DNA of 64,000 nucleotides from Clostridioides difficile CD160 (lineage in GTDB: Bacteria > Bacillota > Clostridia > Peptostreptococcales > Peptostreptococcaceae). A model generated the notes under the pieces. That model did no database searches and had not been told where the DNA came from. It saw only the letters and a program-made list of their open reading frames with translations. Where the stretch lies: contig NZ_AVHW01000112.1 of NCBI RefSeq assembly GCF_000449425.2, positions 1 to 64,000 on the forward strand, read 5' to 3'. Both the position numbers and the translations under genes were made by a program. Below, piece after piece: positions 17,491 through 25,699 of this stretch. The first letter of the stretch is position 1. The number at the start of each line of letters is the position of its first letter.

Positions 17491-18585
17491 TTACTCTCCC
17501 TCTAAAATAATCTTAAATTTGCTCCAAGGTTCAATAAAGTCTAAAAGCATTATTTCATCTTCCTTTATTCTACCAACCCTATTTTTTCTTTCATCTTCAC
17601 AGTCTTGAAGTATCAATTGTAATTCTCCTTTATACTTTCCAAAGTCATCATTACCAATCACTACGTCTCCTCTTTTAAAAACAGTACTGTTATCATGTTT
17701 AGGGAAATGTTCTTTAGCATATTTTTTTCTTACCTCTGTAGACCTGGCCACCTGGCTAGTTATGTCTCCTCTTCTAAAGTGTTGCTCTTTTATCATTATT
17801 ATCTTTTCTACCTCAGAAATTTGCTCCTCAGCTACTACATTAAATACAATTTGATATTTATTTACTTCAGACATTCTTTTTAGTTCATCTTCACTTGCAT
17901 ATGCATTTCCTACAATCACATCATCAATCAAACCAGTTGCAAATAAGTGCTTAGTAGCTGTAGATATATCTAAATTTCTATGCATTTCAAGTGTGCACAA
18001 TCCATCATTTATATCCCAAGGTCCTATCGTTGCATGTTTTGAATTAACAAAAGCAGCAGTTCTTATTCCATACTTTTTAAATCTATTTGAACATCTTACA
18101 AAGAAATCATAGGGTAAACCTGTACCCCTTTGAGGGTAAAAATTATGACAACCATATATATTATTTACATTTGGCTTGTACGTAATTATATTATCTAAGT
18201 ATGCTACATCATTACTCATATTTAGCTCTACTTTTAAATCATATGGATTAAAAGAAATCATGGCTTCTTTACTTCCATCATATCCATAGTCAAGTCTTAT
18301 TCCACTAGCATTTAACTCATTGAAGAATGTTAAATCATCATAAGATATTTCTAATATATCAAATATATTTGGAGCTATATCAAGGATTACTTCAAATCCC
18401 AAGTCTCTTGCATAGGTTATAATCTCTTTAAAATGTTTTTTAACCTCTTCCTTTGGTCTTGTAATTGAAAGCATACACATAAATATTCTTTTAAATCCAT
18501 ACTTTGAAGCCATTTTTATATATGCTTTATCATCTTTCATATTACTATGTTCTGGATATACTGATATCCCTAATCTTCTTTCCAT
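17491..18585 (-). CDS. DUF871/MupG-like 6-phospho-glycosidase
   Basis: This 364-residue protein matches the DUF871 family, whose characterised member MupG is a 6-phospho-N-acetylmuramidase. Visible are the N-terminal LGISVYPEHSN strand, the barrel segments IFMCMLSITRP and GIRLDYGYDG, the NFYPQRGTGL motif and a C-terminal small barrel. ATG 18585 has AGGAGGAG at good spacing; an upstream TTG lies inside the Shine-Dalgarno sequence. It would cleave the phosphorylated disaccharide brought in by the EIIC encoded upstream. No MurQ etherase is encoded nearby, so the substrate may not contain N-acetylmuramic acid. Confidence 0.75.
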   Translation of the reverse strand: MERRLGISVYPEHSNMKDDKAYIKMASKYGFKRIFMCMLSITRPKEEVKKHFKEIITYARDLGFEVILDIAPNIFDILEISYDDLTFFNELNASGIRLDYGYDGSKEAMISFNPYDLKVELNMSNDVAYLDNIITYKPNVNNIYGCHNFYPQRGTGLPYDFFVRCSNRFKKYGIRTAAFVNSKHATIGPWDINDGLCTLEMHRNLDISTATKHLFATGLIDDVIVGNAYASEDELKRMSEVNKYQIVFNVVAEEQISEVEKIIMIKEQHFRRGDITSQVARSTEVRKKYAKEHFPKHDNSTVFKRGDVVIGNDDFGKYKGELQLILQDCEDERKNRVGRIKEDEIMLLDFIEPWSKFKIILEGE

Positions 18586-18625
18586 CTTTCTCCTCCTCAA
18601 GTTACATTTTTAAAGTATATAAAAT

Positions 18626-18659
18626 AAAGGTGAAGGTAATTCCTCCTACCTTCACCTTT
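18626..18659 (-). terminator. Intra-operon hairpin between EIIC and the MupG-like gene
   Basis: The stem is a perfect 12-bp inverted repeat (18626-18637 with 18648-18659). On the minus strand it is followed by the mixed T tract TTTATTTT. It lies 40 bases before the MupG-like start. It could be a partial terminator lowering expression of the catabolic genes relative to EIIC, or an mRNA-stabilising structure. Confidence 0.55.
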
Positions 18660-18713
18660 AATAATTTATAAGTTTTTTATATTTACAATACAAAACTTCT
18701 ATTCTATGTATTT

Positions 18714-20015
18714 TTATAAACTTTCACTCATTTCTTCTTGCTCCCTTTGTAATTGTTGTTTTTCAAAAACCTTGAAGAATGGATAATAAACAATAAATGA
18801 TATCACAAAGTTAATTAATACTAAGATACCTGCCATTATACTCCAGTTAGTACTCATTACAGCTGCTATTGGTGCTGGCATTGCAAAGGGTAGTCTTGCT
18901 ACCATCATAGGTATAATCCCTGTAATAGTAAGAACATACGACAAAGCTGTCATTATCATAGGTCCAATTATAAATGGTATCCCTAGTATTGGATTCATAA
19001 CTATTGGTGCTCCAAATATTATAGGCTCATTTATGTTAAATAGCCCTGGTAAAAATCCTAATCTACCTAAACTTTTTAGGTATTTTGACTTAGAAAACAT
19101 AAACATTATAACTAATGCAAGAGTAGCTCCTGCTCCTCCTATCCATACATACCATTGTAAAAATTGTTCTGTAAATATATTTGGCATTGCATGAGCTGAT
19201 ACTCCTTCTGTGAATGCAGTTATATTTTCTGCTATGGACATATCCCATATAGGTCTTATTACTGGACCCATTATAGCTGGACCATGTATTCCAAGTACCC
19301 AGAATACTGTTATTAGGAATACTGTCAGCAGTCCCCCACCCAAACTGTTTCCTGATAAGAATCCTTTTAAAGGTGATAACATAGAACTTAACGCTGTACT
19401 TATATCAAATCCTAATATATGTCTTATTACCCAGAATAACATTAACACCACTGCTGTTGGTAATAATGCAGTAAATGAGTTTGAAACCTCTGGTGGAACC
19501 CCTGCTGGCATCTTAATTGTAATATTCCTTTCCTTCATAAAACGATATATCTCAACTGTAATTAATGATGTTACGATTGCTCCAAATAATGATGGCGAAT
19601 TAAGTTTTGCCATATCCATCCATCTTCCAGCTTCTATAACTCCATTTATCGGTTCAATCACTTGAGTTGGAACTATTGTAGAAACCAAAAATGCCATAAC
19701 TGCAAGCATACCAACACCTGTTGTATCTAGGTTGTAGCTTTTGGCAAGTGATGATGCTATTCCAAAAGTAGCATATAGAGATAAAAATCCTACAGTATAT
19801 CTAAATGGTATATCTAATGTTGCCTTGAATGGAGCTATAAAATCCATATAAGCATCAATAGGTATGTTTAGTAATATTGTAAAAAATGAACCCACTATTG
19901 TTAGTGGTAAGGTTGCTATTATACCTGCCCTTACAGCTCTCATATGCCTTTGATTACTTATCTTCGCCGCTACAGGCATAACCTTACGTTCTAAAAAACT
20001 TGCGAATTTTTCCAT
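18714..20015 (-). CDS. PTS EIIC component, lactose/cellobiose family
   Basis: This 433-residue polytopic protein is of the CelB/LacE-type EIIC family. Family marks include IFWVLGIHGPAIMGPV-like and FNINEPIIFGAPIVMNP segments, where the NEPIIFG motif forms the sugar-binding loop. It transports and phosphorylates a beta-linked disaccharide or diacetylchitobiose-like sugar, together with the EIIB (21452-21763) and EIIA (21087-21404) encoded upstream. The ribosome-binding site is GGGGGG. A promoter (TTTACA, 17 bases, TATAAT) and operator repeats lie upstream. The GntR gene separates EIIC from EIIA and EIIB. Confidence 0.9.
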   Translation of the reverse strand: MEKFASFLERKVMPVAAKISNQRHMRAVRAGIIATLPLTIVGSFFTILLNIPIDAYMDFIAPFKATLDIPFRYTVGFLSLYATFGIASSLAKSYNLDTTGVGMLAVMAFLVSTIVPTQVIEPINGVIEAGRWMDMAKLNSPSLFGAIVTSLITVEIYRFMKERNITIKMPAGVPPEVSNSFTALLPTAVVLMLFWVIRHILGFDISTALSSMLSPLKGFLSGNSLGGGLLTVFLITVFWVLGIHGPAIMGPVIRPIWDMSIAENITAFTEGVSAHAMPNIFTEQFLQWYVWIGGAGATLALVIMFMFSKSKYLKSLGRLGFLPGLFNINEPIIFGAPIVMNPILGIPFIIGPMIMTALSYVLTITGIIPMMVARLPFAMPAPIAAVMSTNWSIMAGILVLINFVISFIVYYPFFKVFEKQQLQREQEEMSESL

Positions 20016-20121
20016 AATTCCCCCCTGTATTAGTGATATTTTCCTTTATTTATAATTCAATAACTATTTCATAATAAAAATTAATTTTTATGTAATTGGT
20101 AATATCACTTATTTGCTTAAA

Positions 20122-20173
20122 AATATTATAACATTATAATATTTAGTTGTAAACATTATAATGTTATAATATT
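20122..20173 (-). promoter_or_regulatory. Promoter and two operator-like repeats upstream of the EIIC gene
   Basis: Two 22-base repeats (20122-20143 and 20152-20173) are near-identical in inverted orientation. Each contains TGTTATAATATT or its complement AATATTATAACA. On the minus strand a TTTACA box and TATAAT, 17 bases apart, fall across these repeats, so a bound protein would block RNA polymerase. The same core occurs upstream of the GntR and EIIB genes. Confidence 0.65.
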
Positions 20174-20186
20174 TTATAAAGGAAAT

Positions 20187-20230
20187 AAAAATCCTGAGCA
20201 TATTATCACTTTAATAAGCTCAGGATTTTT
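20187..20230. terminator. Terminator of the GntR gene
   Basis: A 13-bp perfect stem (20187-20199 with 20218-20230) is flanked by A/T tails. It starts 2 bases beyond the GntR stop codon and would work on either strand. Confidence 0.85.
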
Positions 20231-20231
20231 A

Positions 20232-20933
20232 TTATATTTCATATTTAATTACATAATTTTGTACTTCTGTATTATATCTTGCAAATGATAATTCAACTAT
20301 GCTATCATTTTCATCATATGTTTTTCTCTTTCTTCCTAATAATTTGTCTTTCTCAAGATTTAGAGCCTTTGATATTTCTACTTCTGATTCTTCTATAAAA
20401 AATTCATCTTCAAATCTAGTTATGTTTATATTTCGTCTATATAAGTACATATATAAAGAACTGTGATTATTAAAGCTTTCAATAGTTAGATTTTCGTCAA
20501 AAGGTATATAATGAGTAAAATATATGTATGGTTTGCTATTCAAGTAATACATTCTAGTAATCTTACTACAGTTTTCTCCAAATATACAAAATTCTTGTGA
20601 GTTTGCATCATTTGTAATTTTTTCAATTGAAATAATCTCTTTAGATAACTTATGACCTTTAGATAAAAGTATACTTGAAAAAGAATCTGCCTTAGATAAC
20701 TTATTAAAAAGACTATTACTTATTACTTTTGTACCTTTCCCACTTTTTTTCTCTACATATCCTTCTGATTCTAATATCTCAATAGCTTTTCTAATAGTAA
20801 TTTTACTAACGCCAAACTCTTGCTCTAACTCTTTTTCTGTTGGAATATTTTCATCAATTTTATATTCATTATTTAATATTTTTTGCTTTAATATCTCTAC
20901 AACTTGTATATATAATGGTTGATTTCTTAACAT
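20232..20933 (-). CDS. GntR-family regulator with UTRA domain (HutC subfamily)
   Basis: This 233-residue protein has an N-terminal winged HTH (about 8-70: IPTEKELEQEFGVSKITIRKAIEILESEGYVEKKSGKGT). A C-terminal UTRA effector domain (about 90-230) follows. UTRA regulators of this type bind phosphorylated sugars or amino sugars and repress sugar PTS genes. A 34-bp perfect palindrome just upstream (20946-20979) and related repeats at the two PTS promoters make it the likely local repressor, including of itself. It forms its own transcription unit between terminators. Confidence 0.9.
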   Translation of the reverse strand: MLRNQPLYIQVVEILKQKILNNEYKIDENIPTEKELEQEFGVSKITIRKAIEILESEGYVEKKSGKGTKVISNSLFNKLSKADSFSSILLSKGHKLSKEIISIEKITNDANSQEFCIFGENCSKITRMYYLNSKPYIYFTHYIPFDENLTIESFNNHSSLYMYLYRRNINITRFEDEFFIEESEVEISKALNLEKDKLLGRKRKTYDENDSIVELSFARYNTEVQNYVIKYEI

Positions 20934-20945
20934 GATTCACCTCTT

Positions 20946-20979
20946 AGATTATATGTTATAATATTATAACATATAATCT
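20946..20979. promoter_or_regulatory. 34-bp perfect palindrome, probable GntR auto-operator
   Basis: Positions 20946-20979 read identically on both strands, with TGTTATAATATTATAACA at the centre. It lies 12 bases upstream of the GntR start codon, over the expected promoter/leader. Its half-site TGTTATAATATT recurs at 20122-20173 and 21799-21820. Confidence 0.7.
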
Positions 20980-21020
20980 TATACTTTAATAGTAGTATAT
21001 ATTAACTTTAAACTTAATAT

Positions 21021-21067
21021 AAAAAGAGTCCTCAAAATAAACTTAATGTATATTTTAAGAACTCTCT
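21021..21067 (-). terminator. Terminator after the EIIA gene
   Basis: An 8-bp stem with one G-U pair (21025-21032 with 21058-21065) is followed by TTTTT on the minus strand. It lies 20 bases after the EIIA stop. Confidence 0.55.
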
Positions 21068-21086
21068 TAATTTGTCCTTTTAATTC

Positions 21087-21404
21087 TTATTTATCTTGTA
21101 GCTTCAAATGTAAATCAACGATTTCCTCAGATAACTGTTGAAAATTCATAGAATTCATTAAGTGGTCTTGTGCATGTACGAGTATGACACTCATTTCTGT
21201 CTTGTTTCCACTAGCTTCATTTTGTATTAATTCTGTTTGATATCTATGTGCTTTATTTATAACTTCCTTAGACTCTTTTAACAATTCTTTTGCTTTTTCT
21301 ATATTTCCATTTTTAGCTTCTTGTATTGCCTCAAAAGCTAATCCTTTACCTTCACCTGCATAACCTATTATACCAAAAGAAATCTCTATAATTTTTTCGT
21401 CCAT
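21087..21404 (-). CDS. PTS EIIA component, lactose/cellobiose family
   Basis: This 105-residue all-helical EIIA has the active-site His77 in the signature VHAQDHLM. It takes phosphate from HPr and passes it to the EIIB encoded 47 bases upstream. Length and motifs are normal for the family. It is transcribed with EIIB and separated from EIIC by a terminator and the GntR gene, so the complex is made from two transcripts. Confidence 0.92.
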   Translation of the reverse strand: MDEKIIEISFGIIGYAGEGKGLAFEAIQEAKNGNIEKAKELLKESKEVINKAHRYQTELIQNEASGNKTEMSVILVHAQDHLMNSMNFQQLSEEIVDLHLKLQDK

Positions 21405-21451
21405 CCTTTGATTCTCCCAATTTATATATTAAAAATAAATTATATTTTCTA

Positions 21452-21763
21452 TTACTTCGCATTGTTAAGTTCTATTGCTCTATTTAGAACAGCTTTTCCA
21501 TCAACTGTCCCATAGTGCATCATATTTATAACCTCTACTGGTATATTATATGGCTTAGCTATTTCCTGAGCCTTAGGTAATATGTATCTAACTTGTGGAC
21601 CTAATAATAAAACATCACATTTTTCTATTTCATTTTGTATAGTTGATTCTGGTATTGCCCAAATTTGTGACTCTATACCGTTTTCTTTAGCTGCACTTTC
21701 CATTTTATTAACTAATAAACTTGTAGACATTCCCGCTGAACAAGCCAACATTATTTTTATCAT
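21452..21763 (-). CDS. PTS EIIB component, lactose/cellobiose family
   Basis: This 103-residue EIIB carries the phospho-cysteine Cys8 in IMLACSAGMSTSLLV, the typical loop of the chitobiose/cellobiose EIIB family. It is the first gene of the EIIB-EIIA transcript. AGGAGGGG precedes the ATG. The operator-like repeat at 21799-21820 lies 36 bases upstream of its start. Confidence 0.92.
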   Translation of the reverse strand: MIKIMLACSAGMSTSLLVNKMESAAKENGIESQIWAIPESTIQNEIEKCDVLLLGPQVRYILPKAQEIAKPYNIPVEVINMMHYGTVDGKAVLNRAIELNNAK

Positions 21764-21798
21764 ATATTCCCCTCCTATTTTTTGTTAATAACATTTTA

Positions 21799-21820
21799 AA
21801 CATTATAATGTTATAATATT
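21799..21820 (-). promoter_or_regulatory. GntR operator-like repeat upstream of EIIB
   Basis: These 22 bases are identical to 20152-20173 upstream of EIIC. They contain the perfect 14-bp palindrome AACATTATAATGTT plus the TGTTATAATATT core found in the GntR auto-operator. Confidence 0.7.
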
Positions 21821-21896
21821 TATTTAATTCTACCTTAAATGCTATATACTTTCAACACTTTTTTATTATTTTAATGTTATTAGTTGCAAAACAGAT

Positions 21897-21927
21897 AAAA
21901 ACCGTATCATTTGCTTGTGATACAGTT
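21897..21927 (-). terminator. Terminator of the AraC-family gene
   Basis: A 10-bp stem with one U-G pair (21900-21909 with 21918-21927) is followed on the minus strand by TTTTT. Confidence 0.65.
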
Positions 21928-22067
21928 CTTCATAACTTAATCCACTGAGCGTGTTTTTATTACTTAACTATAAGTGATTAATCATTGAATTTTATTTGCT
22001 TAAACCTTAATATAAAATACTCAATACCCCAGTATATCTAATTATAACTATTAATAAGACTATTTTA

Positions 22068-22961
22068 TTACAAATTTATTTTTTGTCTTCTATAAATAGA
22101 TGGTGATACTCCTGTTTTTATTTTAAATTTTTCAATAAAATAACTAGTACTTCCAAATCCACACTGATAAGCTATATCTGAAATTGAATCATTAGTTGTA
22201 ATTAATAAATTTGAACTAGCTACTAAACGGTAATTAGTAATATATTCAAAAATAGTGCAATTCATATATTTTTTAAATTCACGACAACAAGTACTTTTAG
22301 ATAAATTAACTTCTTTTGCTAAATTATTAAGTTCAATTTTCTCCATATAATGATTACATATATAGCTAATTATATTTTTTATATGCAAACTATTGTTTCT
22401 AGCTTTATCATTAGGAAATAATACAAAATAAGATTTTATTAAAATGTTCCATACCTCTATTAATAAGATAAATATCTGTAATTCGAACCCCATTTCCTTT
22501 TTGTTATACTCTTCATAAACTTTGAAAACCTTGTTTAATATAACCGATTTCCATTCAATATCATTTTTCAAAATACAATAATTAATTCTAGAATTATCTA
22601 TATAAGGTTGTATATATTTTATATTTACAAGACTTCCTGCAAAGCTAGATATAAAGTCTGAATTAAAAACTACACTTATATAAGAACAATCACTTCCCTT
22701 ATAATTTTTTGCTTGATGTAATTGCCTTGCATTTATAAATATCCCTTCTCCTTCAGATAAAATTATTGAGTCTCCATCAACATTAAAATTAATATTACCC
22801 TTTGTTACAATACAAAATTGCAACTCTTCATGCCAGTGCCAATCAATATATCCTAAAATATTTTCACTTATTTTAGTTTGATAGACTGTAATTGGAAATT
22901 CAAATGAACCTTGTTGTGTTACTTCTTTTTTATTTTTATTAGTAACAATATTATCCTGCAT
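22068..22961 (-). CDS. AraC-family regulator with N-terminal cupin domain
   Basis: This 297-residue protein has an N-terminal cupin-like sensor (about 25-110, with DWHWHEELQFCIVTKG holding the conserved His residues). The C-terminal double HTH covers about 195-295: IELNNLAKEVNLSKSTCCREF, then SISDIAYQCGFGSTSYFIEKFK. It is divergent from dpaL across about 160 bases and has its own terminator. It may control dpaL in response to an amino acid, but only the gene arrangement suggests this. Confidence 0.88.
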   Translation of the reverse strand: MQDNIVTNKNKKEVTQQGSFEFPITVYQTKISENILGYIDWHWHEELQFCIVTKGNINFNVDGDSIILSEGEGIFINARQLHQAKNYKGSDCSYISVVFNSDFISSFAGSLVNIKYIQPYIDNSRINYCILKNDIEWKSVILNKVFKVYEEYNKKEMGFELQIFILLIEVWNILIKSYFVLFPNDKARNNSLHIKNIISYICNHYMEKIELNNLAKEVNLSKSTCCREFKKYMNCTIFEYITNYRLVASSNLLITTNDSISDIAYQCGFGSTSYFIEKFKIKTGVSPSIYRRQKINL

Positions 22962-23120
22962 AAATCAATCCTCCTTTTACTAATTTCGATTTTTTTAAAT
23001 TATATATAACTTGATAATATAACGATATTTATTGCCTATATTATTATATATTTTTTGTGAATTAGTCAATATAATTATAATTAAGAAATAAATAATAAAT
23101 AATTTTAGGAGATAAAAACT

Positions 23121-24347
23121 ATGAGAAATATAAAAGATATCAAATATATACAAAATGAAAATTCAAGAAATTTACACAAATCTAAAGTAAGTATAGACTT
23201 TATTAACAAAGAACAAATAGAAAAAATCAGAAACTTCCATAGAAGCTTTTCAGAGTATAAAGTAACTCCTCTTCACAGTTTAAGTGAATTAGCTAATGAA
23301 TTAGGTATTAGTAATATCTGGATAAAAGATGAGTCATATAGATTTGGACTTAATGCATTTAAAAGTCTTGGTGGTTCATACGCGGTTGGAAAATATATAG
23401 CAAAAAAATTAAATATGGATATTTCTGATCTTTCTTTTGAAATGCTAAATAGTAAAAATATAAAAGAAAAGCTTGGAGACTTAACTTTTGTAACAGCCAC
23501 TGATGGAAATCATGGAAGAGGGATTGCTTGGTTTGCAAATCAAATTGGACAAAAATCAGTAGTATTTATGCCAAAAGGGTCTTCTGAGATAAGATTAAAT
23601 AATATTAGAAAAGAAGGTGCAAAAGCATCTATAACAGATTTAAATTATGATGATGCAGTAAGATTAGCTACTAAATATGCTGATGAAAATAATGGTGTTA
23701 TAATACAAGATACCGCTTGGGATGGTTATGAAGAAATTCCAACTTGGATTATGCAAGGATATGTTACTCTTATTGATGAAGCTATAAATCAAATAAATTC
23801 TTTAGATAATGGAATTCCTACCCATGTATTCCTTCAGGCAGGAGTTGGATCTTTTGCTGGAACTGTACAAGGATATTTAGAATATGTATTTGGCAATAAT
23901 AGACCAATAACTACGATAGTTGAACCAAATGAAGCAGCATGTATATTTAAATCGGTAGAAATAAATGACCAAAAACCACATGCTGTTACAGGTTTTATGG
24001 AAACTATAATGGCAGGGCTTAATTGTGGTGAACCTAATACTATAGGTTGGAATATTTTAAGAGATTATTCTGATATGTATATTTCTTGCCCTGATTATGT
24101 AGCTGCAAGAGCAATGAGAATACTTGCTAGCCCATTAAAGGGAGACCCTAAGGTTGTATCTGGAGAATCTGGTGCGGTAGGTTTAGGAATTTTAAGTTTG
24201 ATTTTAGAAGAAGATGGATTAAAAGAAATAGCTGAGAAGCTAAACATAAACAAAGATTCAAAAATACTTGTTATAAGTACAGAGGGTGATACTGATCCTG
24301 AAAATTATAAAAGAATAGTGTGGGATGGCGCTTATACATCAATTTAA
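23121..24347 (+). CDS. dpaL: Diaminopropionate ammonia-lyase
   Basis: This 408-residue PLP enzyme of fold type II has Lys81 in FGLNAFKSLGG as the probable Schiff base. TATDGNHGRGIAWFA and QAGVGSFAGTVQGYLE form the phosphate and cofactor loops, and SGESGAVGLG lies near the C-terminus. The family (YgeX) converts 2,3-diaminopropionate to pyruvate and two ammonia; D-serine can also be used by relatives. AGGAGATAAA precedes the ATG. It is a single-gene unit ended by a hairpin at 24354-24388. Confidence 0.9.
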   Translation: MRNIKDIKYIQNENSRNLHKSKVSIDFINKEQIEKIRNFHRSFSEYKVTPLHSLSELANELGISNIWIKDESYRFGLNAFKSLGGSYAVGKYIAKKLNMDISDLSFEMLNSKNIKEKLGDLTFVTATDGNHGRGIAWFANQIGQKSVVFMPKGSSEIRLNNIRKEGAKASITDLNYDDAVRLATKYADENNGVIIQDTAWDGYEEIPTWIMQGYVTLIDEAINQINSLDNGIPTHVFLQAGVGSFAGTVQGYLEYVFGNNRPITTIVEPNEAACIFKSVEINDQKPHAVTGFMETIMAGLNCGEPNTIGWNILRDYSDMYISCPDYVAARAMRILASPLKGDPKVVSGESGAVGLGILSLILEEDGLKEIAEKLNINKDSKILVISTEGDTDPENYKRIVWDGAYTSI

Positions 24348-24353
24348 TAAAAT

Positions 24354-24398
24354 AAGGTAGATTAGGTGTTTATTACCTTGTCTACCTTTGTTTTATTT
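24354..24398 (+). terminator. Terminator of dpaL
   Basis: An 8-bp stem (24354-24361 with 24381-24388) plus an inner AGGT/ACCT pair is followed by TGTTTTATTT on the plus strand. Confidence 0.75.
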
Positions 24399-24455
24399 AT
24401 TATGTTATATCCCTTACTTAACATTCCTCTCTGATTCTCTTAGTACATACTTATC

Positions 24456-24701
24456 CTACTTTTTCAAATATATATATATTAATTCATCATAAGCATGTTC
24501 ATTTGCTCCTATTTTATTCCAAAGCTCTGTTCCTATTAAAACATTACTATCTGTTTCTACATCAAACAGTTTGTAGGGTATCTGATGCACATTGTTATAT
24601 AAATCTCCTTTACCTTTTGCATTTTCATCTAATTTGTCTGTATTAGAATACTTCTTTTGATTTTTTCTAATCTTTTTAATTATAAAAATAACTAGAAACA
24701 T
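24456..24701 (-). CDS. Small hypothetical protein, possible remnant
   Basis: This 81-residue frame begins with a short hydrophobic stretch (MFLVIFII) followed by KKIRKNQKK and an acidic, soluble tail. No convincing Shine-Dalgarno sequence precedes the ATG, and the single hydrophobic segment looks cut. It could be a genuine small membrane-anchored protein or the end of a decayed gene. I do not recognise it. It faces dpaL convergently. Confidence 0.35.
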   Translation of the reverse strand: MFLVIFIIKKIRKNQKKYSNTDKLDENAKGKGDLYNNVHQIPYKLFDVETDSNVLIGTELWNKIGANEHAYDELIYIYLKK

Positions 24702-24772
24702 TTAATCTGTATTTGAATTATTTTACATTTCATTGTAATATATTTGTATATTATATTAGGAGGTAAGTTAAT

Positions 24773-25519
24773 ATGGAAACTCTAAATTGTATAGATAGAC
24801 TACATTATATAGTTAAGGAATTTAATAGTACTATTACTATTGACATTGAAAGAAAACCAACAGATAAGTTAAATCAGGTTCTTTCTAGAATGTTTGATAT
24901 AGATAAAGATGATGCTACGAAAGTGTATTCTACATATGGTTCAATATTTGAGCTATGTAATAATTGTCTTAACACAATTGATAAAATAGCTCCTTTTGAA
25001 GAAAACTCGTCTAAAAATGAGTTTATGAAATCTAGAATAGAAAATGTTATGTCTGCACTGTGTGCGATAGATTTGCCTAATGGTGATTTTAAAGATTTTA
25101 AATCTATTTTAAACACTGACACCATTTCTAATTTAAAAATGTTATCTTATTCATTGAATAGCTCTGATATAGTTATAACAGAAAATCAATTAGATAAAAT
25201 TCGTGATGATATTAGAGTAATTTTAGATGAAATTATCAACTCAGGCATTAGTATTAAGCTAAAAGATCTTTTGAGCGATAGAATAAATGAAATTTTAAAT
25301 GTAGTAGAAAAGTATAAAATATATGGTTCAGATGAAATTCTTAAGGCATATGAAACTTGTATTGGATCTATGCTTATAAACAAATCAATGGTAGAAGATA
25401 AAGATATGCCATTATATCAAAATATATTCTTAAAATTGATGAAAACAATATCCTTTTTAAATGAAAATTTACCTCTAATACAATATGCTAAAGAGTTAAT
25501 ACCTAAACTTTTAAGGTAA
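24773..25519 (+). CDS. Hypothetical helical protein, unrecognised
   Basis: This is a real-looking gene: AGGAGG sits at good spacing before the ATG and 248 codons have normal composition. The product is predicted soluble and mostly helical, with no signal peptide or membrane segment. It has a Cys pair (ELCNNCL near 63-69) and long amphipathic stretches such as IRVILDEIINSGISIKLKDLL. No family is recognised. It stands alone between the small orphan frame and rlmH, followed by a large hairpin at 25541-25585. Confidence 0.7.
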   Translation: METLNCIDRLHYIVKEFNSTITIDIERKPTDKLNQVLSRMFDIDKDDATKVYSTYGSIFELCNNCLNTIDKIAPFEENSSKNEFMKSRIENVMSALCAIDLPNGDFKDFKSILNTDTISNLKMLSYSLNSSDIVITENQLDKIRDDIRVILDEIINSGISIKLKDLLSDRINEILNVVEKYKIYGSDEILKAYETCIGSMLINKSMVEDKDMPLYQNIFLKLMKTISFLNENLPLIQYAKELIPKLLR

Positions 25520-25540
25520 TATTAGAAATGCTAAATCTGC

Positions 25541-25585
25541 CATGATAATATGAATTGTGTGCTTTATACGTTTCATATTATCATG
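25541..25585. repeat. Perfect 14-bp inverted repeat between convergent genes
   Basis: CATGATAATATGAA (25541-25554) is repeated inverted at 25572-25585 with a 17-base loop. Neither side has a T-run, so it is not a standard terminator. It lies between the orphan gene and rlmH and may still act as a two-way transcript-end structure. Confidence 0.5.
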
Positions 25586-25699
25586 ACATGCTATTGATGT
25601 AATATTTATTGTATTTGTGTATATATTTAATCAATTCAAATTTTATATTTTATCATATTTTTTTATAATAAAACTACATATAAATTAACTCACACTCCA

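Larger units (their letters stand above)
21764..22067. other. Intergenic: EIIB promoter/operator region and AraC terminator
   Basis: Apart from the operator repeat at 21799-21820 and the terminator at 21897-21927, I see no gene or repeat in this AT-rich stretch. Confidence 0.5.

Noticed and set aside
19210..19665. 151-codon plus-strand frame inside the EIIC gene
   Set aside because: It is a shadow of the well-supported minus-strand EIIC gene, with no ribosome-binding site and atypical composition.
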